DNA of 64,000 nucleotides from JAYOEY01 sp038116945 (GTDB taxonomy: Bacteria > Pseudomonadota > Alphaproteobacteria > MPNO01 > UBA2964). Of this stretch, positions 42,790 through 50,490 are shown one piece after another. The position numbers and the translations under genes were made by a program. The stretch covers positions 1 through 64,000 of the forward strand of contig JAYOEY010000020.1 in assembly GCA_038116945.1 (NCBI GenBank), written 5' to 3'. The notes below the pieces were generated by a model. It saw only the letters and a program-made list of their open reading frames with translations. It was not told the DNA's origin and ran no database searches. Position 1 is the first letter of the stretch, and every line of letters begins with the position of its first letter.

Positions 42790-43704
42790 TCAGAACCCCA
42801 CGTCGTCGAGAAAGGCGGTTGCGATGCGCGCCGCTTCCTCCGGCCGTTCAAGCTGCAGCATGTGGGTCGTGCCCGGCACGGCTTCGTACGGGTGGCCGAA
42901 ATCCTCGAACAGCGCACGGTTGACGAGACCCGGCGCGCGGACGTGCGGGTCGTCCGGGTCGCTGGCGACGATCTTGAACGGCCCGGCCAGTTCGCCGAGG
43001 CGGGGACACAGATCGAGCGCGGAGTTGGTGGCGTAGACCCGGCTTTCGCCTGCCGGCGGACAGCACAGGACCCAGTCGCCGGCATCCGGATCCTCGCGCA
43101 GGATCGACCGTGCCATCAACTCGTGCGACCCCTCGATCCACCGGGCGAGGCTTTTCGATCCCCGGAACTGTTCCGCCAGCTCTTCCGGTCCGGAAAACCG
43201 TTCCGGACGGTCCTTCGACCAGCCGGCCAGCATCAGCTCGAAATCCCGCGCGACCTCGTGGCAGCGATGGCCGGGGGACGGCACCAGAGGCGGGTCGAAC
43301 AGCAACAGCGCATCCCAGCGGAATCCGAACTCGCAGGCGTGCCAGACCGAGGTGACCCCGGATATCGAATGGAACATGCCGGCGGTCGGCTTTTCGCCGA
43401 ACGCGTCGCGTATGCCGTCGAACACGAGGTTCATGTCGCGCACGAAATAAGGCACGTCGTGATGCGCGATGTCGTCGTGGCGCGGGTTCCAGCCGTGGTT
43501 GCGCTGGTCGTAGATCGCGAGGTCGTACCGGTCCGCGAGGTGGCGCCAGAACGGATAGTAGGCGTCGATCGCGAAACCGTTTCCGTGGGCGAGCACGATG
43601 CGCGGTCTGTCCGGGTTGCCGTGACGGCGAACCCGGATGACCGCGCCGTCCTCCATCGTCAGGTCGAGGATTCGGGAGGGCGAGGGGAGTTCGAATGTCG
43701 TCAT
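42790..43704 (-). CDS. Alpha/beta-hydrolase
   Basis: 304 residues. The oxyanion region IVLAHGNGFAIDAYYPF and YDQRNHGWN give the fold. The nucleophile elbow reads MFHSISGVTS, i.e. H-S-I-S-G in place of G-x-S-x-G. The catalytic histidine lies in GTTHMLQLERPEEAARI and an acid in ASDPDDPHVR. Esterase, epoxide hydrolase and lactonase activities are all possible. It is divergent from the M24-family gene, and its start lies 124 bases away. Confidence 0.85.
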   Translation of the reverse strand: MTTFELPSPSRILDLTMEDGAVIRVRRHGNPDRPRIVLAHGNGFAIDAYYPFWRHLADRYDLAIYDQRNHGWNPRHDDIAHHDVPYFVRDMNLVFDGIRDAFGEKPTAGMFHSISGVTSVWHACEFGFRWDALLLFDPPLVPSPGHRCHEVARDFELMLAGWSKDRPERFSGPEELAEQFRGSKSLARWIEGSHELMARSILREDPDAGDWVLCCPPAGESRVYATNSALDLCPRLGELAGPFKIVASDPDDPHVRAPGLVNRALFEDFGHPYEAVPGTTHMLQLERPEEAARIATAFLDDVGF

Positions 43705-43827
43705 GGCGCGAAGTTCTATCGCGAATTTATCAAGTCGGGTACCCGTCCGCGCGTTGACCCGATCCGCCGATCCGCTCAGGATATTCGCGTAAGATCAGGG
43801 ATTTCCGCAGCCATTGGACCGACCGAC

Positions 43828-45090
43828 ATGACCGACAAGATCGAAATTTCCTCTCAGCGGACCTACGTGCGCCCGGCCGCGCCCGACCTGACGCCGTCGC
43901 AGCGCGCGCTGCTCGAGACCGAATGGCCGCGCTTTTCGGGAGCGGAGATGGATCGACGCCGCGCTGCCTTCGAGGCGGCGATGGACGAAGCCGGGGTCGA
44001 CCTGCTGCTGATGTACGGCGCGGGCGGGCGGGGTTCGGCAGTGCCGTGGCTGACAAACTGGTCGGTGACGACCGAGGTGATCGCCATCGTCTCGAAAGGC
44101 GAGCGCGACGCGCTGTTCATTCAGTATTTCAACCACGTGCCGTTCGCCGAACGGCTGGTCGGCGATATCGCCGACGTGAACTGGGGCGGGGCATCGACCG
44201 TCCGGACGGCGATCGAGGAAATCGGGCGGCGCGGCGGCCGCAGGGTCGGCGTGATCGGGCCGCTGCCGTTCGGCGCGGCACGGGCGCTGGAGGAGGCGAC
44301 CGACGGCATCGTCAACATGAATGCCGCCTACACCAAGATGCGCATGGTCAAGTCGGCGGAGGAGCTGGAGTGGTTCCGCATCGGCGCCGCCTTGTCGGAT
44401 CTTTCGGTCGATGCACTGCTGGCGGAATTGCGCCCCGGCCTGACCGAGCATGAGCTCGGCGACATCATCGAACATGCCTACGTTCCCTGGGGCGGACGGC
44501 CCGGCATCCATTTTCTCGGCGTAACCCCGATGGCCGCCCCGACGCTTTACGTGCCGCAGCAATTTACGTCGAACAATCCGGTGCGCGAGGGCGATGTCGT
44601 GTTCACCGAGATCACCGCTTCGTTCTTCGACTATTCCGGACAGGTTCTGCGCAGCATCGCGGTCGATTGCGAACCGACCCCGGTCTATCGCGATCTGCAC
44701 GCGGCGGCCGAGGAAGCGTTCGACGCGATCTGCGCCGCGGCGGTTCCCGGCGCGCACTGCCAGAACCTGATCGAGGCCGGCAGGTCCATCGAACGGGCAG
44801 GCTTCACCCATTGCGACGACCTGATCCACGGCTATGGCGGCGGATATCTGCCGCCGGTCCTCGGTCTGCCTGGCCGCCGCGACGAGCCGACCCCCGACAT
44901 CACGCTCGAGGCCGGCATGATGATGGTGGTGCAGCCCAACGTAACGACGCTGGACGGAACAGCGGGCATCCAGACCGGCGAATGCGTCGTCGTGACCGAA
45001 GACGGCGCGAAATCGCTTCACCGCGCACCGCGGGGATTCCTCCGGGTCGACTCCGGAAGCTTTGCCGACGGGCTGGATGACGGCGGCTGA
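43828..45090 (+). CDS. M24-family (Xaa-Pro dipeptidase/creatinase-like) protein with degenerate metal site
   Basis: 420 residues from ATG 43828. The N-domain (about 20-170) is creatinase-like and the C-domain has the pita-bread fold (ALSDLSVDALLAELRPGLTEHELGDIIEHAYV). Of the five metal ligands, the first aspartate is replaced in VVFTEITASFF, the second in YSGQVLRSIAV, and the glutamate in MVVQPNVTT; the histidine in LIHGYGGG and last glutamate in TGECVVVTEDG remain. That pattern is as in metal-free creatinases, so a C-N hydrolysis of a small molecule is more likely than peptidase activity. It precedes a CocE-type hydrolase gene. Confidence 0.82.
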   Translation: MTDKIEISSQRTYVRPAAPDLTPSQRALLETEWPRFSGAEMDRRRAAFEAAMDEAGVDLLLMYGAGGRGSAVPWLTNWSVTTEVIAIVSKGERDALFIQYFNHVPFAERLVGDIADVNWGGASTVRTAIEEIGRRGGRRVGVIGPLPFGAARALEEATDGIVNMNAAYTKMRMVKSAEELEWFRIGAALSDLSVDALLAELRPGLTEHELGDIIEHAYVPWGGRPGIHFLGVTPMAAPTLYVPQQFTSNNPVREGDVVFTEITASFFDYSGQVLRSIAVDCEPTPVYRDLHAAAEEAFDAICAAAVPGAHCQNLIEAGRSIERAGFTHCDDLIHGYGGGYLPPVLGLPGRRDEPTPDITLEAGMMMVVQPNVTTLDGTAGIQTGECVVVTEDGAKSLHRAPRGFLRVDSGSFADGLDDGG

Positions 45091-45188
45091 TATCGCCGGC
45101 TGCGGCTTGCCGTCCGCCTGAAATCCTCTAGCCTGCCAGTGTGGACGAGACCGGGCGACGCTTCCGCCCGGCGATCACGGAGGCAAGG

Positions 45189-46910
45189 ATGTTTTCGACG
45201 GACTGGACGACTTCGCCCCGGCAGTACGGCGTTATCGAAGAGCGCGACGTGCGCGTGCCGGTGGACGAGGGCATCACGCTCGACTGCGATATCTTTCGCC
45301 CCGACGCGCCGGGAAGATTTCCCGTCATCCTGACCGCATCGCCTTACGACAAGCCTGCGCAGTCCGAACCGATGGTGCCCAAGGCGATCGATTTCGACCG
45401 CGCCTTTATCGAGGCGGGCGATTTCAATTTCTACACGCGGCGCGGCTATGTCTTCGTGATCATGAACATCCGCGGCACGCAGGCCTCGGACGGCGTGTTC
45501 GCCAACCGCAACCCGGATCACCGCACGATCCAGGACCTGTACGAGGCCATCGAATGGCTGGCGAAACAGCCCTGGTCCGACGGCAATGTCGGGATGTTCG
45601 GCGTTTCCTATTTTTCCGTCGTGCAGAAGCGCGTGGCGGTTCTGAAGCCGCCGTCGCTCAAATGCATCTTCGCGCCCTACGGCTGGACCGACGGCTATCG
45701 CGACCTGTTCTATCACGGCGGGATCTTCTCCTACGGGTTCTTCCAGGCCTGGGCGCAGAACCGGGGCGCCGGGCTCCGCGTCGACAAGGACCTCAAGGCG
45801 GAGATGGGCGACAACGCCTATAACGATGCGCTCGAAACTTTGCGAAACGATCCCGAGATCATGGCGATCCCGTTCCTTGCCGGCGTCATCGAGAATCCGG
45901 AGGAGGGACGGAACCCGATGGTTCTCGAAATCCTGATCCACCGGTTCGACGACGACTACCATCGCGCGCGTGCGCCCGACTTCGCGGCGCAGGAGCAGAT
46001 CCCCGCCTATTTCGGCGCCGACTGGGGCATGTTCGGCTTCCACATGCCGGGCGACGTGCGCGCCTTTGAAAACTGGAACGGGATCAGGAAATTCGTCATG
46101 GGGCCGCCGATCTATCTCGACCGCCCGGTCTATCAGTATGCGTGGGAGTCGCTTCGCTGGTTCGATCACTGGCTCAAGGGCAACGACACGAAACTGCTGG
46201 AGGAAAAGCCGGTAAAGCTGTTCATCGTCGGCAGCAACGAATGGAAGGACGCAGACGACTGGCCGGTGCCCGGCACCCGCTGGACGCCATTCTATCTTCA
46301 CAAGGATGGCATCCTGTCCGAGCACGAATTCTGGCCCGACGACATTTCGTCCTCCTACGAAGACGCGCCGGACAATCGCGGTTGCGTCAGTTTCACCACC
46401 CCGCCGATCGTCGAGAACACGGAAATCTGCGGGCCGATCGTGCTCAACTTTTTCGGTTCGACGACGGATACCGAGGTGCTGTGGTTCGCCAGCCTGTGGC
46501 TGATCGATGCCGACGGCTCGGAATCCCTGCTGACGCGCGGCTGGCTGCGCGGTTCCCAGCGAAAGCTGGACGAGGTGCGTTCGAAGCCTTGGAAGCCGGT
46601 GCACGAGCATTCGGGGCGCGAGCCGCTGACGCCCGGCGAGGTGTATGAGTACAGCATGCAGATCCGGCCCTACGGAATTCTGCTTACGGCGGGCCAGCGT
46701 CTGAAACTGAAGATTTCCTCCGCCGACGAAGAACGCGTCACCAACTTCAACGAACGGACCTCGCGCGGTCATCTGCTGCGACCGGTTGCCTCGACGGTGA
46801 CCGTCCATCACAACCATGACGCGCCGTCTCACCTGCTGCTTCCGGTAACGAAAGGCAACCGGATCGAGACCTTTTTTTCGGGCGGACGGTTGCCGAGGCT
46901 CGACGAATAG
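45189..46910 (+). CDS. CocE/NonD-family hydrolase (X-Pro peptidase-like serine esterase)
   Basis: 573 residues from ATG 45189 with GGAGG 5 bases upstream; an in-frame GTG at 45141 is less likely. The alpha/beta-hydrolase domain has the nucleophile serine in VGMFGVSYFSVVQKRVAV near 145-155. A C-terminal jelly-roll domain, typical of X-Pro dipeptidyl-peptidases and cocaine esterase, is seen from about 340 (YEDAPDNRGCVSFTTPPI, TDTEVLWFASLWLIDADG). Substrates are esters or acyl-prolyl peptides. No signal peptide. The neighbour upstream is the creatinase-like gene, 98 bases away. Confidence 0.85.
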   Translation: MFSTDWTTSPRQYGVIEERDVRVPVDEGITLDCDIFRPDAPGRFPVILTASPYDKPAQSEPMVPKAIDFDRAFIEAGDFNFYTRRGYVFVIMNIRGTQASDGVFANRNPDHRTIQDLYEAIEWLAKQPWSDGNVGMFGVSYFSVVQKRVAVLKPPSLKCIFAPYGWTDGYRDLFYHGGIFSYGFFQAWAQNRGAGLRVDKDLKAEMGDNAYNDALETLRNDPEIMAIPFLAGVIENPEEGRNPMVLEILIHRFDDDYHRARAPDFAAQEQIPAYFGADWGMFGFHMPGDVRAFENWNGIRKFVMGPPIYLDRPVYQYAWESLRWFDHWLKGNDTKLLEEKPVKLFIVGSNEWKDADDWPVPGTRWTPFYLHKDGILSEHEFWPDDISSSYEDAPDNRGCVSFTTPPIVENTEICGPIVLNFFGSTTDTEVLWFASLWLIDADGSESLLTRGWLRGSQRKLDEVRSKPWKPVHEHSGREPLTPGEVYEYSMQIRPYGILLTAGQRLKLKISSADEERVTNFNERTSRGHLLRPVASTVTVHHNHDAPSHLLLPVTKGNRIETFFSGGRLPRLDE

Positions 46911-46918
46911 GCGCCTTC

Positions 46919-46933
46919 GTCGCGTCGCGCGAC
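46919..46933 (+). promoter_or_regulatory. Candidate upstream activator site GTCGC-N5-GCGAC (gene at 47116)
   Basis: GTCGC-GTCGC-GCGAC, the same inverted repeat with a 5-base spacer as at 47950-47964 and 57268-57282. It lies 108 bases before the -24 element of the sigma-54 promoter, a normal distance for an enhancer-binding activator. Confidence 0.55.
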
Positions 46934-47008
46934 ACGTCTTGAGACATTAACCAAGAATACTGTCGGGATATTTGACATGATGGTATTTTAGGCAAGTTGA
47001 AAACAGTT

Positions 47009-47021
47009 TAACCTATTGATA
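47009..47021 (-). promoter_or_regulatory. IHF site (gene at 47116)
   Basis: TAACCTATTGATA is a perfect match to the reversed IHF consensus YAANNNNTTGATW. It ends 19 bases before the -24 element and lies between the activator site and promoter, where bending is needed. Confidence 0.6.
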
Positions 47022-47040
47022 TTAAACCGGTTAAAGGGTC

Positions 47041-47056
47041 TGGCACGGCGATTGCA
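47041..47056 (+). promoter_or_regulatory. Sigma-54 promoter of the first CTERM-like gene
   Basis: TGGCACG-GCGA-TTGCA matches the sigma-54 consensus TGGCACG-N4-TTGCW exactly. Expected transcription start about 47067, giving a 5' leader near 50 bases to ATG 47116. Confidence 0.85.
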
Positions 47057-47115
47057 TCTTTGACGGCGATAGCGCCCATCAGGGCAGGTTCGTCGTTGCA
47101 GAAGGCAGTCCGTTC

Positions 47116-47898
47116 ATGCGATCCGGCATCAGAATTTTCTCCGTTCTCGTTTCCGTCTTCACGCTGGGGTTTGCCGGCGGCGCGGCGGCGCTGACGATTT
47201 CGTGGCAGACCAATACGGCAAGCGGCGGTTGTGCATCGGGCCATACCTGCAACGGGTCGGAAATGAATTTCCTCGGCAGCGACAATTCGACGCTGGTGAC
47301 GGCGAAGGCATGGTCCTATCTGCCTGGCAACGACACGATCTACTCGGCGTCGCTCGGCATGTGGTCGCCGGGAATGGGGGTCATCAGCCCCGGCTCGGAC
47401 GGCAGCCATACCATCGATAACGCGGGTTACGTCGATTTCGTGGCGTTCTATTTCAGCCAGGCCGTCAACCTCAAATCGATCTTCCTGAACAGTTACGGCG
47501 ACACCGATTTTTCGGCGTGGATCGGGACGGTTCCGGGCATTCCGGACTTCACCGGGCAGAGTCTCGCCGATCTCGACTTCAATTACGGCGGCCATTTCGA
47601 CAATTACGGCGGCAACACCAACCGTCTGGCGGAATTCGGCCTGGACGCAGAGGCGGGCAATCTGCTGGTTGTCGCGGCGCTGGCGCCCGCGAACGGCATT
47701 ACCGACCTGTTCAAGCTGAAGGCCATTTACGGCGAAGCGCTGCTAACCGAACCGGACGGAGAAACGCCGCCGCCCAACGAGGTTTCCACGCCGTCGACCC
47801 TGCTGGTGTTCGGTCCGACCGTGTTCGGTCTCGCCGCCTGGCGCAGGCGCCGCGCGCGGAAGGATGCCGTAGCGGTCGATACCGCGACGTCGGACTGA
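47116..47898 (+). CDS. Secreted protein with PEP-CTERM-like sorting tail (paralog 1)
   Basis: 260 residues. A signal peptide (FSVLVSVFTLGFAGGAAA) is followed by a domain I do not recognise. It begins ISWQTNTASGGCASGHTC with two close cysteines, and the central KSIFLNSYGDTDFSAWIGTVPGIPDFTG is almost identical in the next gene. The C-terminus reads VSTPSTLLVFGPTVFGLAAW then RRRR: a P-S-T motif, hydrophobic helix and arginine cluster as in exosortase-processed PEP-CTERM proteins, with VSTP replacing VPEP. About 15 residues follow the arginines, longer than usual. A sigma-54 promoter with IHF and activator sites lies upstream. No exosortase gene is in the window. Confidence 0.75.
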   Translation: MRSGIRIFSVLVSVFTLGFAGGAAALTISWQTNTASGGCASGHTCNGSEMNFLGSDNSTLVTAKAWSYLPGNDTIYSASLGMWSPGMGVISPGSDGSHTIDNAGYVDFVAFYFSQAVNLKSIFLNSYGDTDFSAWIGTVPGIPDFTGQSLADLDFNYGGHFDNYGGNTNRLAEFGLDAEAGNLLVVAALAPANGITDLFKLKAIYGEALLTEPDGETPPPNEVSTPSTLLVFGPTVFGLAAWRRRRARKDAVAVDTATSD

Positions 47899-47949
47899 AA
47901 TCCCCCAGGCATTGCCGCCTGGTGGCGGCCACTTGTCGCATATTGATAC

Positions 47950-47964
47950 GTCGCATCCGGCGAC
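47950..47964 (+). promoter_or_regulatory. Candidate upstream activator site GTCGC-N5-GCGAC (gene at 48160)
   Basis: GTCGC-ATCCG-GCGAC, preceded by an extra half-site GTCGCAT about 15 bases upstream. It lies 94 bases before the -24 element of the second CTERM-like gene. Confidence 0.55.
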
Positions 47965-48025
47965 TCTGTCGGAAATCTTGACGATTCCTTACCCCGTGAT
48001 CGGCGAATTTTCCTCGTCGATCTCA

Positions 48026-48038
48026 TAACATATTGAAA
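48026..48038 (-). promoter_or_regulatory. IHF site with one mismatch (gene at 48160)
   Basis: TAACATATTGAAA fits YAANNNNTTGATW with one mismatch. It ends 19 bases before the -24 element, exactly the spacing of the first paralog. Confidence 0.5.
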
Positions 48039-48057
48039 AATAGTAATTTAACATGTC

Positions 48058-48073
48058 TGGCACGTTCTTTGCC
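48058..48073 (+). promoter_or_regulatory. Sigma-54 promoter of the second CTERM-like gene
   Basis: TGGCACG-TTCT-TTGCC: perfect -24 element and correct spacing, with C instead of A/T at the last base. Expected start about 48084, leaving a leader of about 75 bases that contains a GCAATCGATTGA box at 48116-48127. Confidence 0.8.
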
Positions 48074-48115
48074 TATAACCTCGCAGCTGCATGAGATTCT
48101 GCAATTAAAGACTGC

Positions 48116-48127
48116 GCAATCGATTGA
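48116..48127. promoter_or_regulatory. LacI-type operator-like box in the 5' leader
   Basis: GCAATCGATTGA contains the ten-base palindrome CAATCGATTG found also at 49071-49080 and 56212-56221. Here it lies downstream of a sigma-54 start, where a bound repressor could block elongation. It may also be chance. Confidence 0.35.
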
Positions 48128-48159
48128 CGGCTTGGTTTTGCAAGGTTAAATTCGAGTTC

Positions 48160-48939
48160 ATGAAGATCGTAGGCAAATTAGGTTCGGCGCTCGTCGCCAT
48201 CGCTTTTTCGGCGATGGCCTTTGGCGCGTCTGCGACAAGCATTTCCTGGCAGACCAATACCTACAGCGGCAGCTGCGCGGTCGGTTATACCTGCAACTCA
48301 ACGCAGCGAAGCTTTCTGGGCAGCGACGGCACGACCCTCGTGACGGCTGAGGCCTGGGCCTTCAACACCAACACGCTGGCCATTGAAACCGCTCAGTTGG
48401 GTTTTTATTCGAATGGTCTCGGGGTTACCAATAACGGCAATGACGGCAGCCATACGGTTGATAACGATGGCTATACCGACATGGTCGCGTTCTATTTCAG
48501 CGAGGAGGTCGATCTGAAATCGATCTTCCTGTCGACTTACGGCGACACCGATTTCTCTGCATGGATCGGTACCGTGCCGGGCATTCCCGATTTCACCGGC
48601 CTGGATTTCGCCGATCTCGATACGAACTATGGCGGTCATTTCGATAATTACGGCGGCAATGTGGACCGGCTCGCAGAATTCGGGTCGTTCGAGGAAAGCG
48701 GCAATCTTCTTGTCGTCGCAGCCCTGCAGCCGGCGAATGGCATTTCCGATCTGTTCAAGATCAAGGCGCTGTACGCGTCTGCGATCGTCACCGAGCCTGA
48801 CGACCCCACGGTGTCCACCCCGTCGACCATGCTGGTGTTCGGGCCGACGGTCTTCGGGCTTGCATGGTATCGCCGGCGGCGGATGCAGAAGCAGGCGGCT
48901 GATGAGGCTGCCGTGGAAGACGGCACGGAAGAAAGCTGA
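48160..48939 (+). CDS. Secreted protein with PEP-CTERM-like sorting tail (paralog 2)
   Basis: 259 residues from ATG 48160; the frame is open 12 codons upstream. Signal peptide KLGSALVAIAFSAMAFGASA. It shares the plan of the preceding gene: ISWQTNTYSGSCAVGYTC, DGSHTVDNDGYTDMVAFYFS, YGDTDFSAWIGTVPGIPDFTG, NYGGHFDNYGGN, and the tail VSTPSTMLVFGPTVFGLAW then YRRRR. The tail after the arginines is acidic (DEAAVEDGTEES). The tandem arrangement and own sigma-54 promoter suggest gene duplication including the control region. An intrinsic terminator follows at 48967. Confidence 0.75.
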   Translation: MKIVGKLGSALVAIAFSAMAFGASATSISWQTNTYSGSCAVGYTCNSTQRSFLGSDGTTLVTAEAWAFNTNTLAIETAQLGFYSNGLGVTNNGNDGSHTVDNDGYTDMVAFYFSEEVDLKSIFLSTYGDTDFSAWIGTVPGIPDFTGLDFADLDTNYGGHFDNYGGNVDRLAEFGSFEESGNLLVVAALQPANGISDLFKIKALYASAIVTEPDDPTVSTPSTMLVFGPTVFGLAWYRRRRMQKQAADEAAVEDGTEES

Positions 48940-48966
48940 TATTTCGCCGCAGCATGGCGTTCGGGC

Positions 48967-48989
48967 AGCCCTCGCAAGAGGGCTTTTTT
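48967..48989 (+). terminator. Rho-independent terminator
   Basis: Stem AGCCCTC (48967-48973), loop GCAA, GAGGGCT (48978-48984), followed by a run of T to 48989. It follows the second CTERM-like gene by 27 bases. Confidence 0.85.
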
Positions 48990-49068
48990 ATTGCCTGGCC
49001 CGGTCCTCCGGACATTCGATAAGGCGGCCGTGCATCGATTGACACGATGCGATAACTGTGATGATTTT

Positions 49069-49082
49069 CGCAATCGATTGCA
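49069..49082. promoter_or_regulatory. LacI-type operator in front of the 49171 operon
   Basis: GCAATCGATTGC at 49070-49081 is the 12-base palindromic core also found at 56211-56222 beside the lacI-type gene. It lies about 90 bases before the first gene of the operon, near the expected promoter. Confidence 0.6.
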
Positions 49083-49170
49083 GGATTTTCGGCTTCGCCG
49101 CAGGACGCTTGCGCGCTACGATCCCGCGATCCGGCCCGGCACGATGCGGAACAGTTAGAGGGAGAACGGA

Positions 49171-50487
49171 ATGGCCTCCGACGGCGGCGACGCGAAGCTC
49201 AGCGAACCGGCCATTATCCGGCCGGAAGACATCGATCCCGGTTACGACTGGAGCCGGGCCATCCCCGCGCCCGGCCATTCGGGAGTCGATTTCGAACAGC
49301 GGGTCGATTTCCGCCGGCTGCATAATTACCGCCTGTCGCGGGCGCGGCTCGCGCTGCGGGAATCCGATCTCGGCGCGCTGCTGTGCTTCGACAACAACAA
49401 TATCCGCTATCTGACCTCGACCGCGATCGGCGAATGGTCGCGCGACAAGGTGTGCCGCTATGCGCTGCTGACCGGCACCGGCGAGCCGCATCTGTGGGAT
49501 TTCGGATCCGCCGCCGTACATCACCGTCTGCACGCACCGTGGCTGCCGCAGGGCTGCTGCCATGCCGGCATGCTGGGTCTGCGCGGCACCGTGCCGCCGG
49601 ATGCCGGCCTGATGCGCAAGGCGGCGGAGGAGCTCAAATCCATTCTCGACGAGCACGGCGTCGGCGACATGCCGGTCGGCATCGACATCGTCGAGCCGCC
49701 GATGCTGTTCGAACTGCAGCGCGCCGGGATCGAGGTCCGCGACGGGCAGCAGATCATGCTGAACGCGCGCGAGATCAAGAATATCGACGAGATCGTTCTT
49801 CTCAACATGGCCGCCGCGATGGTCGACGGCGTTTACCAGATGATCCAGGAAGAGCTGAAGCCCGGCGTGCGCGAGTCCGACATCGTCGCGATGGCGAACA
49901 AGTATCTCTACGAGCACGGGTCCGACGATGTCGAGGCGATCAACGCCATCTCGGGCGACCGCTGCATTCCCCATCCGCACAACTTTACCGACCGGATCGT
50001 GCGGCCGGGAGACCAGGCCTTCTTCGATATCATTCAGGCCTATATGGGGTATCGCACCTGCTACTACCGGACGTTCAATGTCGGCAAGGCGACCGACTCC
50101 CAGAAGGATGCGTACAGGAAAGCGCGCGAATGGATCGATGCGTCGATTTCCCTGGTGAAGCCCGGCATGACCACCGACGAGATCGCGAAGGTCTGGCCCA
50201 AGGCTGAAGAGTTCGGAATGGCGAACGAGATGGAAGCCTTTGCGCTGCAGTTCGGTCACGGCATCGGCGTCGCGCTGCATGAGCGTCCGATCATCAGCCG
50301 CCTGTGCTCGCTCGACCAGCCGTCCGAGATCAAGGAGGGCATGGTGTTCGCGCTGGAGACCTACTGCCCGGCTTCGGACGGTTACTCCGCCGCGCGAATC
50401 GAGGAAGAGGTGATCGTGACCAGCGACGGCGCGCGGATCATCACCCTGTTCCCGGCGGACGAGCTGCCGATCTCGAACCCGTACTGA
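49171..50487 (+). CDS. M24-family metallohydrolase-like protein (DddP/ectoine hydrolase-like), one ligand replaced by Cys
   Basis: 438 residues; N-domain with LCFDNNNIRYLTSTAIGEWSRDK, C-domain of pita-bread fold. Metal ligands: aspartate in AFFDIIQAYMG kept, second aspartate replaced by cysteine in GYRTCYYRTF, histidine in QFGHGIGVALHE kept, glutamates in FALETYCP and RIEEEVIVT kept. The overall layout and length recall DddP (DMSP lyase) and ectoine hydrolase more than peptidases. The substrate is unknown. RBS AGAGGGAGAACGG. First gene of an operon with a 2-oxoacid dehydrogenase complex and CoA-transferase, so it probably releases or shapes a precursor for them. Confidence 0.82.
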   Translation: MASDGGDAKLSEPAIIRPEDIDPGYDWSRAIPAPGHSGVDFEQRVDFRRLHNYRLSRARLALRESDLGALLCFDNNNIRYLTSTAIGEWSRDKVCRYALLTGTGEPHLWDFGSAAVHHRLHAPWLPQGCCHAGMLGLRGTVPPDAGLMRKAAEELKSILDEHGVGDMPVGIDIVEPPMLFELQRAGIEVRDGQQIMLNAREIKNIDEIVLLNMAAAMVDGVYQMIQEELKPGVRESDIVAMANKYLYEHGSDDVEAINAISGDRCIPHPHNFTDRIVRPGDQAFFDIIQAYMGYRTCYYRTFNVGKATDSQKDAYRKAREWIDASISLVKPGMTTDEIAKVWPKAEEFGMANEMEAFALQFGHGIGVALHERPIISRLCSLDQPSEIKEGMVFALETYCPASDGYSAARIEEEVIVTSDGARIITLFPADELPISNPY

Positions 50488-50490
50488 TCC

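Noticed and set aside
45018..46832. Minus-strand frame of 604 codons over the CocE-type gene
   Set aside because: Antisense shadow: no start site, no recognisable domains, composition typical of the complement of GC-rich coding DNA.
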